Shown here: piece by piece, positions 26,313 through 35,033 of the stretch
Layout of the letters: every line of letters begins with the position of its first letter
Position numbering within the stretch: the first letter of the stretch is position 1
Origin: an uncultured Paracoccaceae bacterium
Lineage (GTDB): Bacteria; Pseudomonadota; Alphaproteobacteria; Rhodobacterales; Rhodobacteraceae
Assembly: GCA_947502145.1 (NCBI GenBank)
Contig: CANMYO010000001.1
Span: 806,001 to 870,000 of the forward strand
Reading direction: 5' to 3'
Length of the DNA: 64,000 nucleotides
Translations under genes and position numbers: made by a program
Notes under the pieces: generated by a model
The model's database searches: none
What the model saw: the letters and a program-made list of their open reading frames with translations, nothing else
Told to the model about the DNA's origin: nothing

Positions 26313-28295
26313 CTACCGACTTACCCCAGCCCGAGCAATATTTCTTGCCAATCGCTCGCCAAACTCTGCGTCAGCGAAATGCACACCTGGCCAGCTCTCC
26401 AATGAGAAATCAGGTTGTACTTGACCGATTTCCGCCGCAATCGTCTTTGCCGCTTTTGTTGAACCAGTCTCGACCAGGGCAGCGATCAAATACAGTCGCG
26501 CAAAGGCAGAATCCGGGGAACGCGCGACCGCTTCCTTGAGGCGAGAAGTTGCACTATCGAGGTTGCCCATCATGAATTCGCATAAGCCGTCAACGGTCAG
26601 GTACCACATTGGCGGGATTGGGGTGGCGTCAATCGCGGTGTGAATGATCCGACTTGCCTCCTCAACCTGCCCGCAAATGACCAGCGCATAGGCACAGTTG
26701 GCGGCAATCTCCGGATTTCGTGGTGCCTGTGAAAGTGCTCGGCGTGAGGTCTCGATGCCGCGGGCAAATTCGCCCTGGAACGATTGGACCAAGCTGATGA
26801 CATTGAGCGCATGGGTGAACCCCGGCTCGATCTGAAGTGCCGTCTCCGCCGCATGCAATGCCCGATTAAGATACTCGCCTCGCGGGAACTCATTCCATCC
26901 CATCATGTACCCAGCGATATAGGCGTCGGCGAGTTCACCCCGAACCGCAGAACAGGACGGATCGATCTGAATTGCTTCCTCCAATAGCCGCCGCGCTTCT
27001 ATTGCGTTTTCCTCGACAAGCGAGTTGACCAGCACGTCGGCCTTCATCAGGCGCGTCCAGACCTCCACGTTTTCGGTGTACTTTCCCAGGACGCGGACTT
27101 TTTCGCCTTCGCTCAGCTTAATCCGCATCTCCACAACGATTTTGTGGGTGATGTCATCCTGCACGGCAAAGACATCACTAAGCTCCCGATCATAGTCCTC
27201 AGCCCAGTAAATGCGCCCCGTGTTAAGTTCCAACAGCCTCGCGCCAACACGCAGCCGGCTTCCGATTGCCCGGACAGTTCCCTGCAGCGCAAACACCTCT
27301 CCGACCCCGCCTGTGAGCGAAGAACCATCCAGAGGTTGCGGCGCAGGAACCGGCTCCATTTCTCTGGCAAAGACCTTCAAACCGGAAATCTGTGAAAGCG
27401 CCGCAGCTATGCTATCTGACAGAGCTTCGGCAAAATAGGCATCGTCGCTGCCTTGAGAAAGGTCCCGGAATGGGTGAACGTAGACTGCGGGAAAAGAGCG
27501 GGTGCCTTCGGATTTTCCGGTTTCCTGCAGCGGTGATTTCTTGGCCGCTTGCTTGAGCTGTGCTCTGGCGCCCGCGAAAACCGAACGCGTCGCTTCGTCG
27601 GGCCGAACGCCGAGTTCCGTGTTCAAAAGTTGCTCAAGCCTCCGATACTGTCGGATTGCCGCGTTGGACTGCCCGAGCCCGATCAAAGCGCGCATATGAC
27701 GTCGTTGTGCGTCCTCATTCAGCGGATTGAGTGCAACGAGTTGGGACAGCGCTGCCACTACCCTGTTGGTGTCGTTCGCTGTTGCCGCTCTTTCGGCCAA
27801 GTCCTCCAGCAATTCGCCGACGAGCGTCTGAACGCGTGACTGCTCGGTTGCGCGCCACGTGTCGAATTCGGCGGAAACGCCTCCTAAATCATCGAGAAAC
27901 ATCTCACCGCTAACGACCGGTATATTCTTTGCCAACTCTCCGTCTGCAATCGCTTCAACAAGGCGCTCGATATCGGTTTCGGCGGCGTCGGCATCGAAGT
28001 TGACTGTATCCCTGGTACCGGCGAGCAACTCGACATCCGGCAATTGTTTTCGGATCGAGCTTAGCGACTGCCGTAAGCTAGCGCGCCCGGCGCCCGCAGC
28101 CGCATCAGGCCAAATCATTTCCACCAGACGTTCGCGCGCGATTGGGCGACCGGGATGTGCAGCCAGAAAGGCCAGAACAGCACGATCTTTCTTACCGGAA
28201 ATCGGGCAATCTTTTCCGTCGGCACCGATCACGGAAAAAGCACCAATCAACCTGATGATTGGCATTTTCTGTGGCTTGTCCTGTCGATTTTGCAT
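26313..28295 (-). CDS. BTAD/SARP-type regulator with TolB-like and TPR domains
   Basis: The frame is open to 28412. I place the start at ATG 28295 or 28265, where the DNA-binding domain begins (MPIIRLIGAFSV). The first 100 residues form an OmpR/SARP-like winged helix (KDRAVLAFLAAHPGRPIARERLVEMIW). A BTAD helical domain follows (AALSQLVALNPLNEDAQRRHMRALIGLGQ, cited as its two halves LVALNPLNEDAQ and RRHMRALIGLGQ). Next is a FlgO/TolB-like region (VYVHPFRDLSQG, then ALQGTVRAIGSRLRVGARL), and last TPR repeats. Similar proteins occur in rhizobia and roseobacters and act as transcription activators or adenylate-cyclase-like sensors without a cyclase domain. The target is unknown. It may control the divergent small gene. 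Confidence 0.78.
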   Translation of the reverse strand: MQNRQDKPQKMPIIRLIGAFSVIGADGKDCPISGKKDRAVLAFLAAHPGRPIARERLVEMIWPDAAAGAGRASLRQSLSSIRKQLPDVELLAGTRDTVNFDADAAETDIERLVEAIADGELAKNIPVVSGEMFLDDLGGVSAEFDTWRATEQSRVQTLVGELLEDLAERAATANDTNRVVAALSQLVALNPLNEDAQRRHMRALIGLGQSNAAIRQYRRLEQLLNTELGVRPDEATRSVFAGARAQLKQAAKKSPLQETGKSEGTRSFPAVYVHPFRDLSQGSDDAYFAEALSDSIAAALSQISGLKVFAREMEPVPAPQPLDGSSLTGGVGEVFALQGTVRAIGSRLRVGARLLELNTGRIYWAEDYDRELSDVFAVQDDITHKIVVEMRIKLSEGEKVRVLGKYTENVEVWTRLMKADVLVNSLVEENAIEARRLLEEAIQIDPSCSAVRGELADAYIAGYMMGWNEFPRGEYLNRALHAAETALQIEPGFTHALNVISLVQSFQGEFARGIETSRRALSQAPRNPEIAANCAYALVICGQVEEASRIIHTAIDATPIPPMWYLTVDGLCEFMMGNLDSATSRLKEAVARSPDSAFARLYLIAALVETGSTKAAKTIAAEIGQVQPDFSLESWPGVHFADAEFGERLARNIARAGVSR

Positions 28296-28378
28296 TTCTT
28301 TGACGCTTTTGCCGCGCGGAAATTCACACCTATCAGCCAAGTCTAGGCCCAGTGGAACTGCAAATCGAGGAGAAACCA

Positions 28379-28789
28379 ATGAGCCTTTATGACGGACCCC
28401 GTGACGTATCAAAGCACATCGCCGAACTCGAAACCCGCTGGGGCGGACCCACCTATGGACATCTCAATGGTGGCCTACGCGGATGGCGGGCTGAGCGGCA
28501 TTTGGTCAAAGTCCGCGACCGCGAACAAAGCAGTCGCCGCCGGGCAGAGCCAGGTATGCTAGAAAAGCTCCTGACTAAGTCGCGCGCTTTGCTAGCGGCG
28601 TTCGGGAGGGTGCATCGTGATGAGACGATCAAAACCCATGACCTAACGATGTCCGCATCCGATTCACCTGAGACTTCTGATGCTTCCAGTTCGGATTGTG
28701 TTGGCTCAACGGGAACTTCGGATCACGTACGATTTCACTTTGCGCCGAAGCCAGTTACCGGCTTTCGCTCCTCTCGGGGCGCGAACTGA
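28379..28789 (+). CDS. Hypothetical protein, possibly a gene fragment
   Basis: The ATG at 28379 has a good GAGGAG site 7 bases upstream and encodes 136 residues. The first 60 residues look protein-like (LYDGPRDVSKHIAELETRWGG). The second half is Ser/Asp-rich and low in structure. I see no family match. The good start with a poor tail suggests a 5' gene fragment read on into unrelated sequence. It is divergent from the BTAD regulator with a gap of 83 bp or slightly more, depending on which regulator start is used. Confidence 0.4.
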   Translation: MSLYDGPRDVSKHIAELETRWGGPTYGHLNGGLRGWRAERHLVKVRDREQSSRRRAEPGMLEKLLTKSRALLAAFGRVHRDETIKTHDLTMSASDSPETSDASSSDCVGSTGTSDHVRFHFAPKPVTGFRSSRGAN

Positions 28790-28952
28790 AAAATGCTTTG
28801 ATTGCGAATGCCGGGCGACAGGCTGGCCCGCTCTTCGGCAGTTCGCCAAAGGTTAAACAAGAGGCCAGTGGACCCGATGACAGGCCACGCTTCTCTATGG
28901 ATGGAAGGACAGCGCTGCGGGAAATCCGGGTCAGTGTATCAGACACTCCTGG

Positions 28953-29750
28953 CTATTTGCTGCCTGGGGCTGCTGCTGATCCCGCGAGAATGCCGCCGTC
29001 TATGCTCAGTTCGGCGCCCGTCATGTAGACGACCTCGTCGGAGGCAAGCATCACTGCAAGCGCTGCAACCTCTCGCGCTTCGCCGAACCGCCGCATTGGC
29101 GTGTCCGCCACCATGGCAACCTCTCGGTCCGTGCGATCTGGACCATTACCGAGTATAGGCTCCCACATAGGAGTCATAATCGCAGCCGGGTGAATCGAGT
29201 TGCAGCGGATCGCCAACCCCTGACCTGCACAATAAAGTGCAACGGACTTCGTGTGATTGCGGATTGCGGCCTTTGATGCGGCATAAGCGGCTGCCATGGG
29301 AATTCCGACCAGTCCAGAGCGCGACGAGATGTTGATGATCGAGCCGGTACCGCTCGCGCGCATAGCGCGGATTGCGTAGCGGCAGCCAAGAAAGGTACCG
29401 TCGCTGTTGACAGCATGAACAGCGCGCCAGTTTTCGAGTGTCGCGTTTTCCGGGTCATGTACCGGAGGCGGGCCATCAAATGGCCCTTCAAAGCCAGTGA
29501 CACCGGCGTTGTTCACCAGCACGTCGAGGATAGGGATCGTCTGTGCGACAAACTCCCAATCGGCTTCGGATGCAACATCCAGCTTGTAAAACGTTGCACC
29601 GATCTCGCCAGCCAATGCCTTGCCGGTTTCTACGTTGATGTCAGTGAGGATTACTGTGGCACCTTCTTCGCAGAATGCTTTTGCGATGGCCGCCCCGATT
29701 CCCCGGGCGCCCCCAGTGATGAGGGCAGTCTTGTTTTTTAGTCTTGGCAT
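28953..29750 (-). CDS. Short-chain dehydrogenase/reductase
   Basis: ATG 29750 has GGAG five bases upstream and avoids the longer N-terminal frame. The 265-residue protein is a classical SDR: cofactor motif [12 protein letters not shown], Asp after the second strand (TDINVETG, favouring NAD), NNAGV, and the catalytic Ser with YAASK (YxxxK). The C-terminal segment ELSIDGG closes the fold. It resembles 3-oxoacyl-ACP-reductase-like and cyclohexanol or steroid dehydrogenase-like SDRs. It stands alone, so the substrate cannot be inferred. Confidence 0.88.
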   Translation of the reverse strand: MPRLKNKTALITGGARGIGAAIAKAFCEEGATVILTDINVETGKALAGEIGATFYKLDVASEADWEFVAQTIPILDVLVNNAGVTGFEGPFDGPPPVHDPENATLENWRAVHAVNSDGTFLGCRYAIRAMRASGTGSIINISSRSGLVGIPMAAAYAASKAAIRNHTKSVALYCAGQGLAIRCNSIHPAAIMTPMWEPILGNGPDRTDREVAMVADTPMRRFGEAREVAALAVMLASDEVVYMTGAELSIDGGILAGSAAAPGSK

Positions 29751-29900
29751 CATAGCTCCAATACTTCGCATGAACCCCTTTGGCGACGATACCCGATAGA
29801 ATTCATTTCCAGGCAAAAATGGTCATAGAGACGCGGGGTGATGGGACCACCCCGCTTTCCTCGCCCCCGCTTGATTTATCCCTTCAGAAATCTCGCCACA

Positions 29901-30560
29901 TTAAAACCCACTGCCGGGCAGCTTCAGGAATTCGACTTCTTCCGCCGTGCTCTTGCGGCCCAGAATGGCATTCCGGTGGGGGAAGCGTCCAAATCGGTTC
30001 ACGATCTCGGCATGGCGATAGGCGAAATCAAGGGCCTGATCGAAGAAGGTGCTGTTCGGCAAGCCCGCGTCGCGAACGCGGTCCCGGAGCTTTTCGAATT
30101 GGCCTACGACAACGCGCTGCGCTTCGGCGTCTTCGGCATGCATGAACGGCACCATGGTGAACAGCTGCCGGAACAGATCGAGCTTGTCGAAAGCCGCCGT
30201 TCCATGGATCCACTGAGCGAGGTCGAGGGCCAGTGTATCACTTTCATACATGCGTGGCGTATCCCGGTACATGTTGCGGGGAAACTGATCAAGCACGATC
30301 AAGTTCGCCAATGCCTCCTCGACCGAACGCTCGCTGTCGTCAACCGACACCTGCGTCTGGCGCAGGCTTTCATAAAGCGGTTCAAACCTGCGTCTGATTT
30401 CAGCGTCGATCTCGGAGGACTTGCCGTACCAACGCTGCATCTGGACCGATTGCATGTCGAACGGCTGTTCGTGAGAGATCGTGCCAAACCAGTAGTCCAA
30501 CACCTCTGCCGACGAGGCCAGCGTCTTTTCCATCCTGGTCATAATCAACTCCTTATCCAC
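29901..30560 (-). CDS. DUF924 family protein
   Basis: The 219-residue protein matches DUF924. It has VLDYWFGT near the N-terminus, VDDSERSVEEALANLIVLDQFPRNMYRDTPRMY in the middle (key pieces LIVLDQFPRN and MYRDT), and HRNAILGRKSTAEEVEFLK at the end. The fold is TPR-like and all helical, and the function is not known. It overlaps the end of the DUF6428 gene by 8 bp and follows it on the same strand, so it may belong to the arsenic-type ArsR locus by position only. Confidence 0.85.
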   Translation of the reverse strand: MDKELIMTRMEKTLASSAEVLDYWFGTISHEQPFDMQSVQMQRWYGKSSEIDAEIRRRFEPLYESLRQTQVSVDDSERSVEEALANLIVLDQFPRNMYRDTPRMYESDTLALDLAQWIHGTAAFDKLDLFRQLFTMVPFMHAEDAEAQRVVVGQFEKLRDRVRDAGLPNSTFFDQALDFAYRHAEIVNRFGRFPHRNAILGRKSTAEEVEFLKLPGSGF

Positions 30561-31212
30561 AGCAGGGCTGGCTGGCCTTCATCGTCGTCGCAGCATCGTT
30601 GCATCCGCAGCCGGATTGGCCGTCCGCCTTTGCGTTGGCATCCTTGACGCAGCAGGCGTCAACACCTTCCGGGGCTGGACCACCGCAACACCCCTGCTCG
30701 GCTGATGTCACGGCGGCCTCGACAGGGTTTTCAGTGACGTCCGGTTCGGGCTGATCTTGTTGAGATGCGGGGCAGCACCCGTCCGCGACAACGCCGCCGA
30801 TCATTTTCAGCGCCGGCTTGCACAGGGCACGGACCGGGTCGAGGCGCACCTTCACGGCACCGTCAACGACTTCCGGACGCGCGGGTGCGAACACTTGCAT
30901 CCCCTTGTTGCCATGCGCAAATTCGACCTTCAGGGGATTGACGCCCAGCCCGTCTAATCGCTCGATGCTCTGCGTGGCGATCTGTCGAAACGTGTCTACC
31001 ACCATGTGGCTCTCTCCAGCACCGTCCAGCAGCTGCAGTGTCGTCTCTTTCCAGCTGTCGGTCCTTGCGCCGCAGTCGATGCTTTCGATGTGTGACAGCT
31101 TCAACTCGGTCACATGATAGCCACGCCCGATAGGCCCCTGTTCGGTTTCAAACACCAATGGCAGGTCGCCGGGAACGTCTCGGATTGCGGACTGTAGCTC
31201 TTGCAGATTCAT
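30553..31212 (-). CDS. DUF6428-like protein with cysteine-pair tail
   Basis: ATG 31212 has AAAGG seven bases upstream. Residues 1-130 look like the DUF6428 family, often found beside ArsR regulators in arsenic gene sets (GPIGRGYHVTELKLSHIESIDCG). The last 90 residues form a linker-rich extension with vicinal cysteines at 146-147, 175-176, 187-188 and 217-218 plus Cys202/204. That pattern suggests binding of a soft metal or arsenite. The gene is divergent from an ArsR gene whose own C-terminus carries CC pairs. I infer a metal(loid) response role. No transporter or reductase gene is present nearby. Confidence 0.75.
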   Translation of the reverse strand: MNLQELQSAIRDVPGDLPLVFETEQGPIGRGYHVTELKLSHIESIDCGARTDSWKETTLQLLDGAGESHMVVDTFRQIATQSIERLDGLGVNPLKVEFAHGNKGMQVFAPARPEVVDGAVKVRLDPVRALCKPALKMIGGVVADGCCPASQQDQPEPDVTENPVEAAVTSAEQGCCGGPAPEGVDACCVKDANAKADGQSGCGCNDAATTMKASQPCCG

Positions 31213-31288
31213 ATTGCAGCCTTTCATTTTAATGATTCTTGAAATATTACTAGTCGAAGCCATAAGTCATTTCAAGAGGATTTGAAAT

Positions 31289-31615
31289 ATGAACGAAACA
31301 GAAGCTTTGGTGGCCTTTGCCGCCTTGTCCAACGTGACGCGCCTGCGCATATTCAGGGACCTGGTCCGGGCCGGGCCAAACGGGCGGAACGCAGGTGACG
31401 TTGCGGCGGGCGTTGGGGCCAGCCCGTCGCGGGCATCTTTTCACCTTGCCGCTCTGACGAAGTCAAAACTGGTCAGTTCGTCCCAATCGGCGCGCGAAGT
31501 CATCTACCGGGCCGAGTTCGACAACATTGGCGCGTTTGTGCAGTATTTTCTCGAAGATTGCTGCGCCAATGACGCAGGGGTGCGCGCTTGCTGCGTCGGC
31601 GGGGGCAAATGCTGA
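31289..31615 (+). CDS. ArsR-family metal(loid)-responsive repressor
   Basis: The 108-residue winged-helix protein has the ArsR pattern ALVAFAALSNVTRLRIFRDLV, then a recognition helix SPSRASFHLAALTKSKLV and a wing SSSQSAREVIYRAEF. The usual ELCVCDL site in helix 3 is absent. Instead a C-terminal tail carries Cys91-92, Cys101-102 and Cys108, as in ArsR proteins that bind As(III) near the C-terminus. The 76-bp divergent gap to the DUF6428 gene probably holds the operator. TTTGAAATATG and GAAATATT repeats are seen there. Confidence 0.86.
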   Translation: MNETEALVAFAALSNVTRLRIFRDLVRAGPNGRNAGDVAAGVGASPSRASFHLAALTKSKLVSSSQSAREVIYRAEFDNIGAFVQYFLEDCCANDAGVRACCVGGGKC

Positions 31616-31901
31616 CAGCCCTATTATTTGGCGGCCCGGCCGCGCCTGGCCGCACCCAAAATCCTGCACCCCAGACCAGTGACCCGACCCTGAAAACGGA
31701 AAATCACTCTGGCCGCAAGAACCGGAGTTCCTGACTGGCCGCGCCTTGCCAGAATGCGGTGTGTGACGATGAACAAACCTCGGCAAGCGGGACAGGAAAG
31801 GCCTACACGGCGCCCTTGCACGCATGCCGCAGGTTTTGCGACCAGAATGGGTTCATCGCACGTCGAAACTGCGAGACTGCCCTTTGGCAGCGAAAGGAAA
31901 A
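31616..31901. other. Gene-free interval before the secreted-protein pair
   Basis: No gene was seen. The frame of the next gene stays open back to 31824, but the coded residues before 31902 lack a signal peptide and a ribosome site. The promoter of the pair should lie here. Confidence 0.45.
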
Positions 31902-33125
31902 ATGATGACGATGATGTCAAGTGCCAAGGCCATGTCCTTGGCAGGAGTTCTATGTGCCGCGACGTCGGTTTCAGCGGATGAGGAGATCGCAATGCGCTCG
32001 GCGGGTGCGTTGGCCTTCGGAGACGGCGATGTCCTGTTTGTCGGTGACAGCAAGGCCGGCATTGTGCACGCCTTCGACTTCGATGCGGAGGATTTTGACA
32101 ATCAGTCCGAGGTGTTCCTGGGCCGGATGGAAACCTCCGAAGGCTGGACACTCGTCGATCATGTAGACGCCGAGATTGCCGGGCTCCTGGGGGTTCACCC
32201 CTATGACGTCATGATCAATGACATGGCGGTGCATCCAGGCAGCCAACAGGTGTTTCTATCGGTCCATCGCGGCGTTGGTCCCGATGCCGAGCCGGTGATC
32301 GTCAAGGTCGATCAGGGTACCGTATCGCTGGTCGATCTGGCGGAGGCATCTTACAGCAAGACAACGGTTGGCGAATTGCCAGGGTCCGGTGGGCTGGAAT
32401 TCGGGCAGGATATGCGCGACCTCGCGATCACGGATATCGACTTCTACGAAGGCGAAATCTTTGTCGCGGGTGTCGGCACAGGAGACTTCGCGTCGAACCT
32501 GCGTCGGATTGCCTATCCGTTCACGGGTGAGGTCGCAACCTCTTCGATCGAGATTTGGCACGCGGTTCATGCGCAATTCGAAACCCGCGCACCGATCATC
32601 AGCCAGCAGATCCATGAGATCGACGGTGAGCCCACCCTGGTCGCGGTCTATGCCTGCACACCCCTTGTGCGTATTCCCCTGAGCGAGCTGCAGGACGGGG
32701 CGCATGTGCGCGGCGAGATGATCGGCGAATTGGGCTATGGCAGTACCCCAATTGACATGATCAGCTACAACGATCCGATGGATCAAAACGACTATATTCT
32801 GATCACCAGCACCAGCCGCTCGGCCAAGCGAGTTTCACTGACCGATATTGGCACCGTTGACGCGATGCCGACGGAGGCACCCAACAACTTTGGTCCTGCC
32901 GGTATCAACCAGTTCCCGATGCCAACCGAAGCCGAACACCTGGCGATGCTGAACCCGTATTGGTCCGTTGCGGTGCGCCGGAACGTGCAGGATCCGCGCA
33001 AGCTGGACCTGGTGTCGATCCCGGTTCCGTTCTTCCTCGATCGTGCGATCCACGTCGTCGAGATGAACTTCGAAGGCGCGGCGGATCCGTTTGGCTTCCG
33101 CAATCATGAGCGGCTGAAACGATGA
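31902..33125 (+). CDS. Exported protein of unknown function, probably beta-propeller
   Basis: ATG 31902 follows AAGGAAAA and starts a Sec signal peptide (MSSAKAMSLAGVLCAATSVSA, cleaved near residue 26). The frame also stays open upstream to 31824. The mature part shows repeated beta-rich units such as AGALAFGDGDVLFVGDSKAG and DIDFYEGEIFVAGVGTG, separated by about 60-100 residues. That suggests a propeller of NHL or quinoprotein-like type, without known catalytic motifs. It overlaps the next gene by 4 bp, so the two proteins are made together and may form one periplasmic complex. I do not recognise the family. Confidence 0.7.
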   Translation: MMTMMSSAKAMSLAGVLCAATSVSADEEIAMRSAGALAFGDGDVLFVGDSKAGIVHAFDFDAEDFDNQSEVFLGRMETSEGWTLVDHVDAEIAGLLGVHPYDVMINDMAVHPGSQQVFLSVHRGVGPDAEPVIVKVDQGTVSLVDLAEASYSKTTVGELPGSGGLEFGQDMRDLAITDIDFYEGEIFVAGVGTGDFASNLRRIAYPFTGEVATSSIEIWHAVHAQFETRAPIISQQIHEIDGEPTLVAVYACTPLVRIPLSELQDGAHVRGEMIGELGYGSTPIDMISYNDPMDQNDYILITSTSRSAKRVSLTDIGTVDAMPTEAPNNFGPAGINQFPMPTEAEHLAMLNPYWSVAVRRNVQDPRKLDLVSIPVPFFLDRAIHVVEMNFEGAADPFGFRNHERLKR

Positions 33126-34228
33126 AATCAGCTCTCTGGCCTGTCTTGGCTTTGGCATCGGCGCTTCTTGCGCCGGTGCATCCCGCATTTGCGCTTGACG
33201 GGGTTACTGTCCTGGCGCCCAAATCCCTGGACAAAGCACTGATTGTGCAGGCAAAGGCCGAGTTTCCATTGCCTGATGGCATCGCTGTCCGGGTGTTTCT
33301 CGAAGGCGTTGCAACCACGGTTCCGCTAGCGGGTGTTGCACAACGGCAAGGCGCACGCATCCTGTTCAAACCGCAGTTTCCATTTCGCGCGAACTCAATA
33401 TACCGTGTCGAGATCCACCCGGACTGTCCCACAGCGGACTGCGCGGAAGGGTGGCACCTTCAGGCACGATTCGCGATGGAAAGTCCAACAGCGCTGGCCG
33501 CGCCACGGGTGCTTGCGATCTACCCATCCGCAGGGGTCGTGCCGTCCAATGTGCTGCGCATCCATGTCGCGTTCTCTCAGCCCATGGCGCAAGGTGATGT
33601 CTATAGACATGTCTCGCTCCTCGACAATGCGGGGGTGCCGCTTCGAGATCCCTTCCTCAATCTCCGGCGCGGCCTTTGGAATGACACGCAAACCCGGCTG
33701 ACAATCCTGTTTGATCCCGGTCGGCTCAAGCGGGGTGTTGGTCCGAACCTGACGGTGGGATCGCCACTTGAACCCGGGCGCACCTATACGCTCAGGGTTG
33801 GCAAGGACATGCGTGCCGCCGATGGGACCACGTTGGGTGAGGATCACGAATTTGCTATTGAGGTGGGATCGCCAGTCTATGCGCAGGTGGACCTCGAAGA
33901 CTGGACCTTGGTGCCGCCAATCAACCGGACCGAACCACTTTTGGTAAGAACCGATGTGTTCCTTGATCAGGTGGGCGTTGAGCAGAATGTCCGGGTTCTG
34001 GATGCGGTCGGGAATGAGGTTGCTGGCCGGATCGAGACCGGCTTGGGCACCCCCGGCTGGCGCTTTGTACCAGATCGGGACTGGGCCGCTGGGTCATACC
34101 GGGTTGCGATCAAGGCAGATCTCGAAGACGTGTCGGGCAACTCGTTCCGAACACCTTTCGACGTTGCTGCGGATACGGTAGTCGCCGCGGTTCTGGATCA
34201 GGTTGTTCTGTCATTTGCTGTGCAATGA
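33122..34228 (+). CDS. Exported Ig-like-domain protein of unknown function
   Basis: The ATG lies within the previous stop (ATGA). The 368-residue protein has a signal peptide ending in HPAFA (residue about 24) and repeated SbsA-like Ig domains. One is PRVLAIYPSAGVVPSNVLRIHVAFSQPM near residues 128-155 (recognised by the VPSNVLRIHV and FSQPM pieces). The other lies near the end with RTDVFLDQVGV. A Cys pair (CPTADC, near residue 102) may form a disulfide. Proteins of this class bind partners at the cell surface or periplasm. It is co-expressed with the upstream propeller-like protein. Role unknown. Confidence 0.72.
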   Translation: MKSALWPVLALASALLAPVHPAFALDGVTVLAPKSLDKALIVQAKAEFPLPDGIAVRVFLEGVATTVPLAGVAQRQGARILFKPQFPFRANSIYRVEIHPDCPTADCAEGWHLQARFAMESPTALAAPRVLAIYPSAGVVPSNVLRIHVAFSQPMAQGDVYRHVSLLDNAGVPLRDPFLNLRRGLWNDTQTRLTILFDPGRLKRGVGPNLTVGSPLEPGRTYTLRVGKDMRAADGTTLGEDHEFAIEVGSPVYAQVDLEDWTLVPPINRTEPLLVRTDVFLDQVGVEQNVRVLDAVGNEVAGRIETGLGTPGWRFVPDRDWAAGSYRVAIKADLEDVSGNSFRTPFDVAADTVVAAVLDQVVLSFAVQ

Positions 34229-34281
34229 CCCCCGTCCTGACCGTTTCCAGAAATCCCCACCCGCCAATCACCTGAAAAATT

Positions 34282-34316
34282 CCACGAACGCTGGAACCAT
34301 GGCGTTCGTGGATCAT
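34282..34316 (-). terminator. Intrinsic terminator of the ada-region operon
   Basis: CCACGAACGC (34282-34291) pairs perfectly with GCGTTCGTGG (34302-34311) around a 10-base loop. On the minus strand the stem is followed by AATTTTT, so it ends the transcript of the 2OG oxygenase gene that stops at 34341. Confidence 0.75.
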
Positions 34317-34340
34317 TGCAAGTGAGGCCGGGCAGCGACC

Positions 34341-35033
34341 CTATTGGGCGTCGTGAAAGATGATCCCCAAAGTGTGCCGAGTCCCGCTTCTTATACGGCT
34401 GACACCATGGCGCATCTTCACGCGATAGTCGCGCTTGGTGCCGGTGACAGGGCGGTCACGCACGGCAAAGACAACCGCATCGCCCTGATCCAACGGCACA
34501 ACTTCCGCCCGGCTTTGCATCCGCGGCCGTTGCTCGGTCAGCACGAATTCGCCCCCGTCAAAATCTGCACCCGGTCGCGAAAGCAGCACCGCGACCTGAA
34601 GCGGGAAAAGCAGATCACCGTAGACATCCTGATGCAGGCAATTGAAGTCGCCTGCCCCGTATTGCAGCAGCAGTGGCGTCGGGCGCATTTGTCCGGCGGC
34701 ATGACATGATTTCAGGTAATCGGCGTGTTTCCCAGGGAACCGGGCGTCCAACCCCATCCGGGCGTTCCAATCGTTGGCAACCGGAACAAGCAATGGATAA
34801 AGCTGCGTGCGCAGGGTCTGAATCAGTGGCGGCAGCGGATAGGAGAAGTATTTATACTCCCCTTTTCCGAATCCGTGTCGGGCCATGTGGATATGACTGC
34901 GAAACGCCTCGTCCCCGGCATAAAGCGCCGCCAGGTCGTCACAGTCCTCCGGCGCGATCAGCCCCTTGAGTGTCGCACATCCGAAGCTGTTCAACTCCGC
35001 TGCCAGATTTGTGGTTGAAGACCGCAAGCTCAT
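34341..35033 (-). CDS. 2OG-Fe(II) oxygenase linked to ada
   Basis: The 230-residue protein has the double-stranded beta-helix oxygenase pattern: HQD (residues about 134-136, Fe ligands His and Asp), GGEFVLTEQRP, and a C-terminal block RHGVSRIRSGTRHTLGIIFHD with the distal His and an Arg for 2-oxoglutarate. It starts inside the ada stop (4-bp overlap) and is followed by a terminator. Genes of this family often sit directly after ada in Alphaproteobacteria, which suggests a role in alkylation damage or in repair-protein hydroxylation. It is distinct from the AlkB at 36138. The substrate is unknown. Confidence 0.83.
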   Translation of the reverse strand: MSLRSSTTNLAAELNSFGCATLKGLIAPEDCDDLAALYAGDEAFRSHIHMARHGFGKGEYKYFSYPLPPLIQTLRTQLYPLLVPVANDWNARMGLDARFPGKHADYLKSCHAAGQMRPTPLLLQYGAGDFNCLHQDVYGDLLFPLQVAVLLSRPGADFDGGEFVLTEQRPRMQSRAEVVPLDQGDAVVFAVRDRPVTGTKRDYRVKMRHGVSRIRSGTRHTLGIIFHDAQ

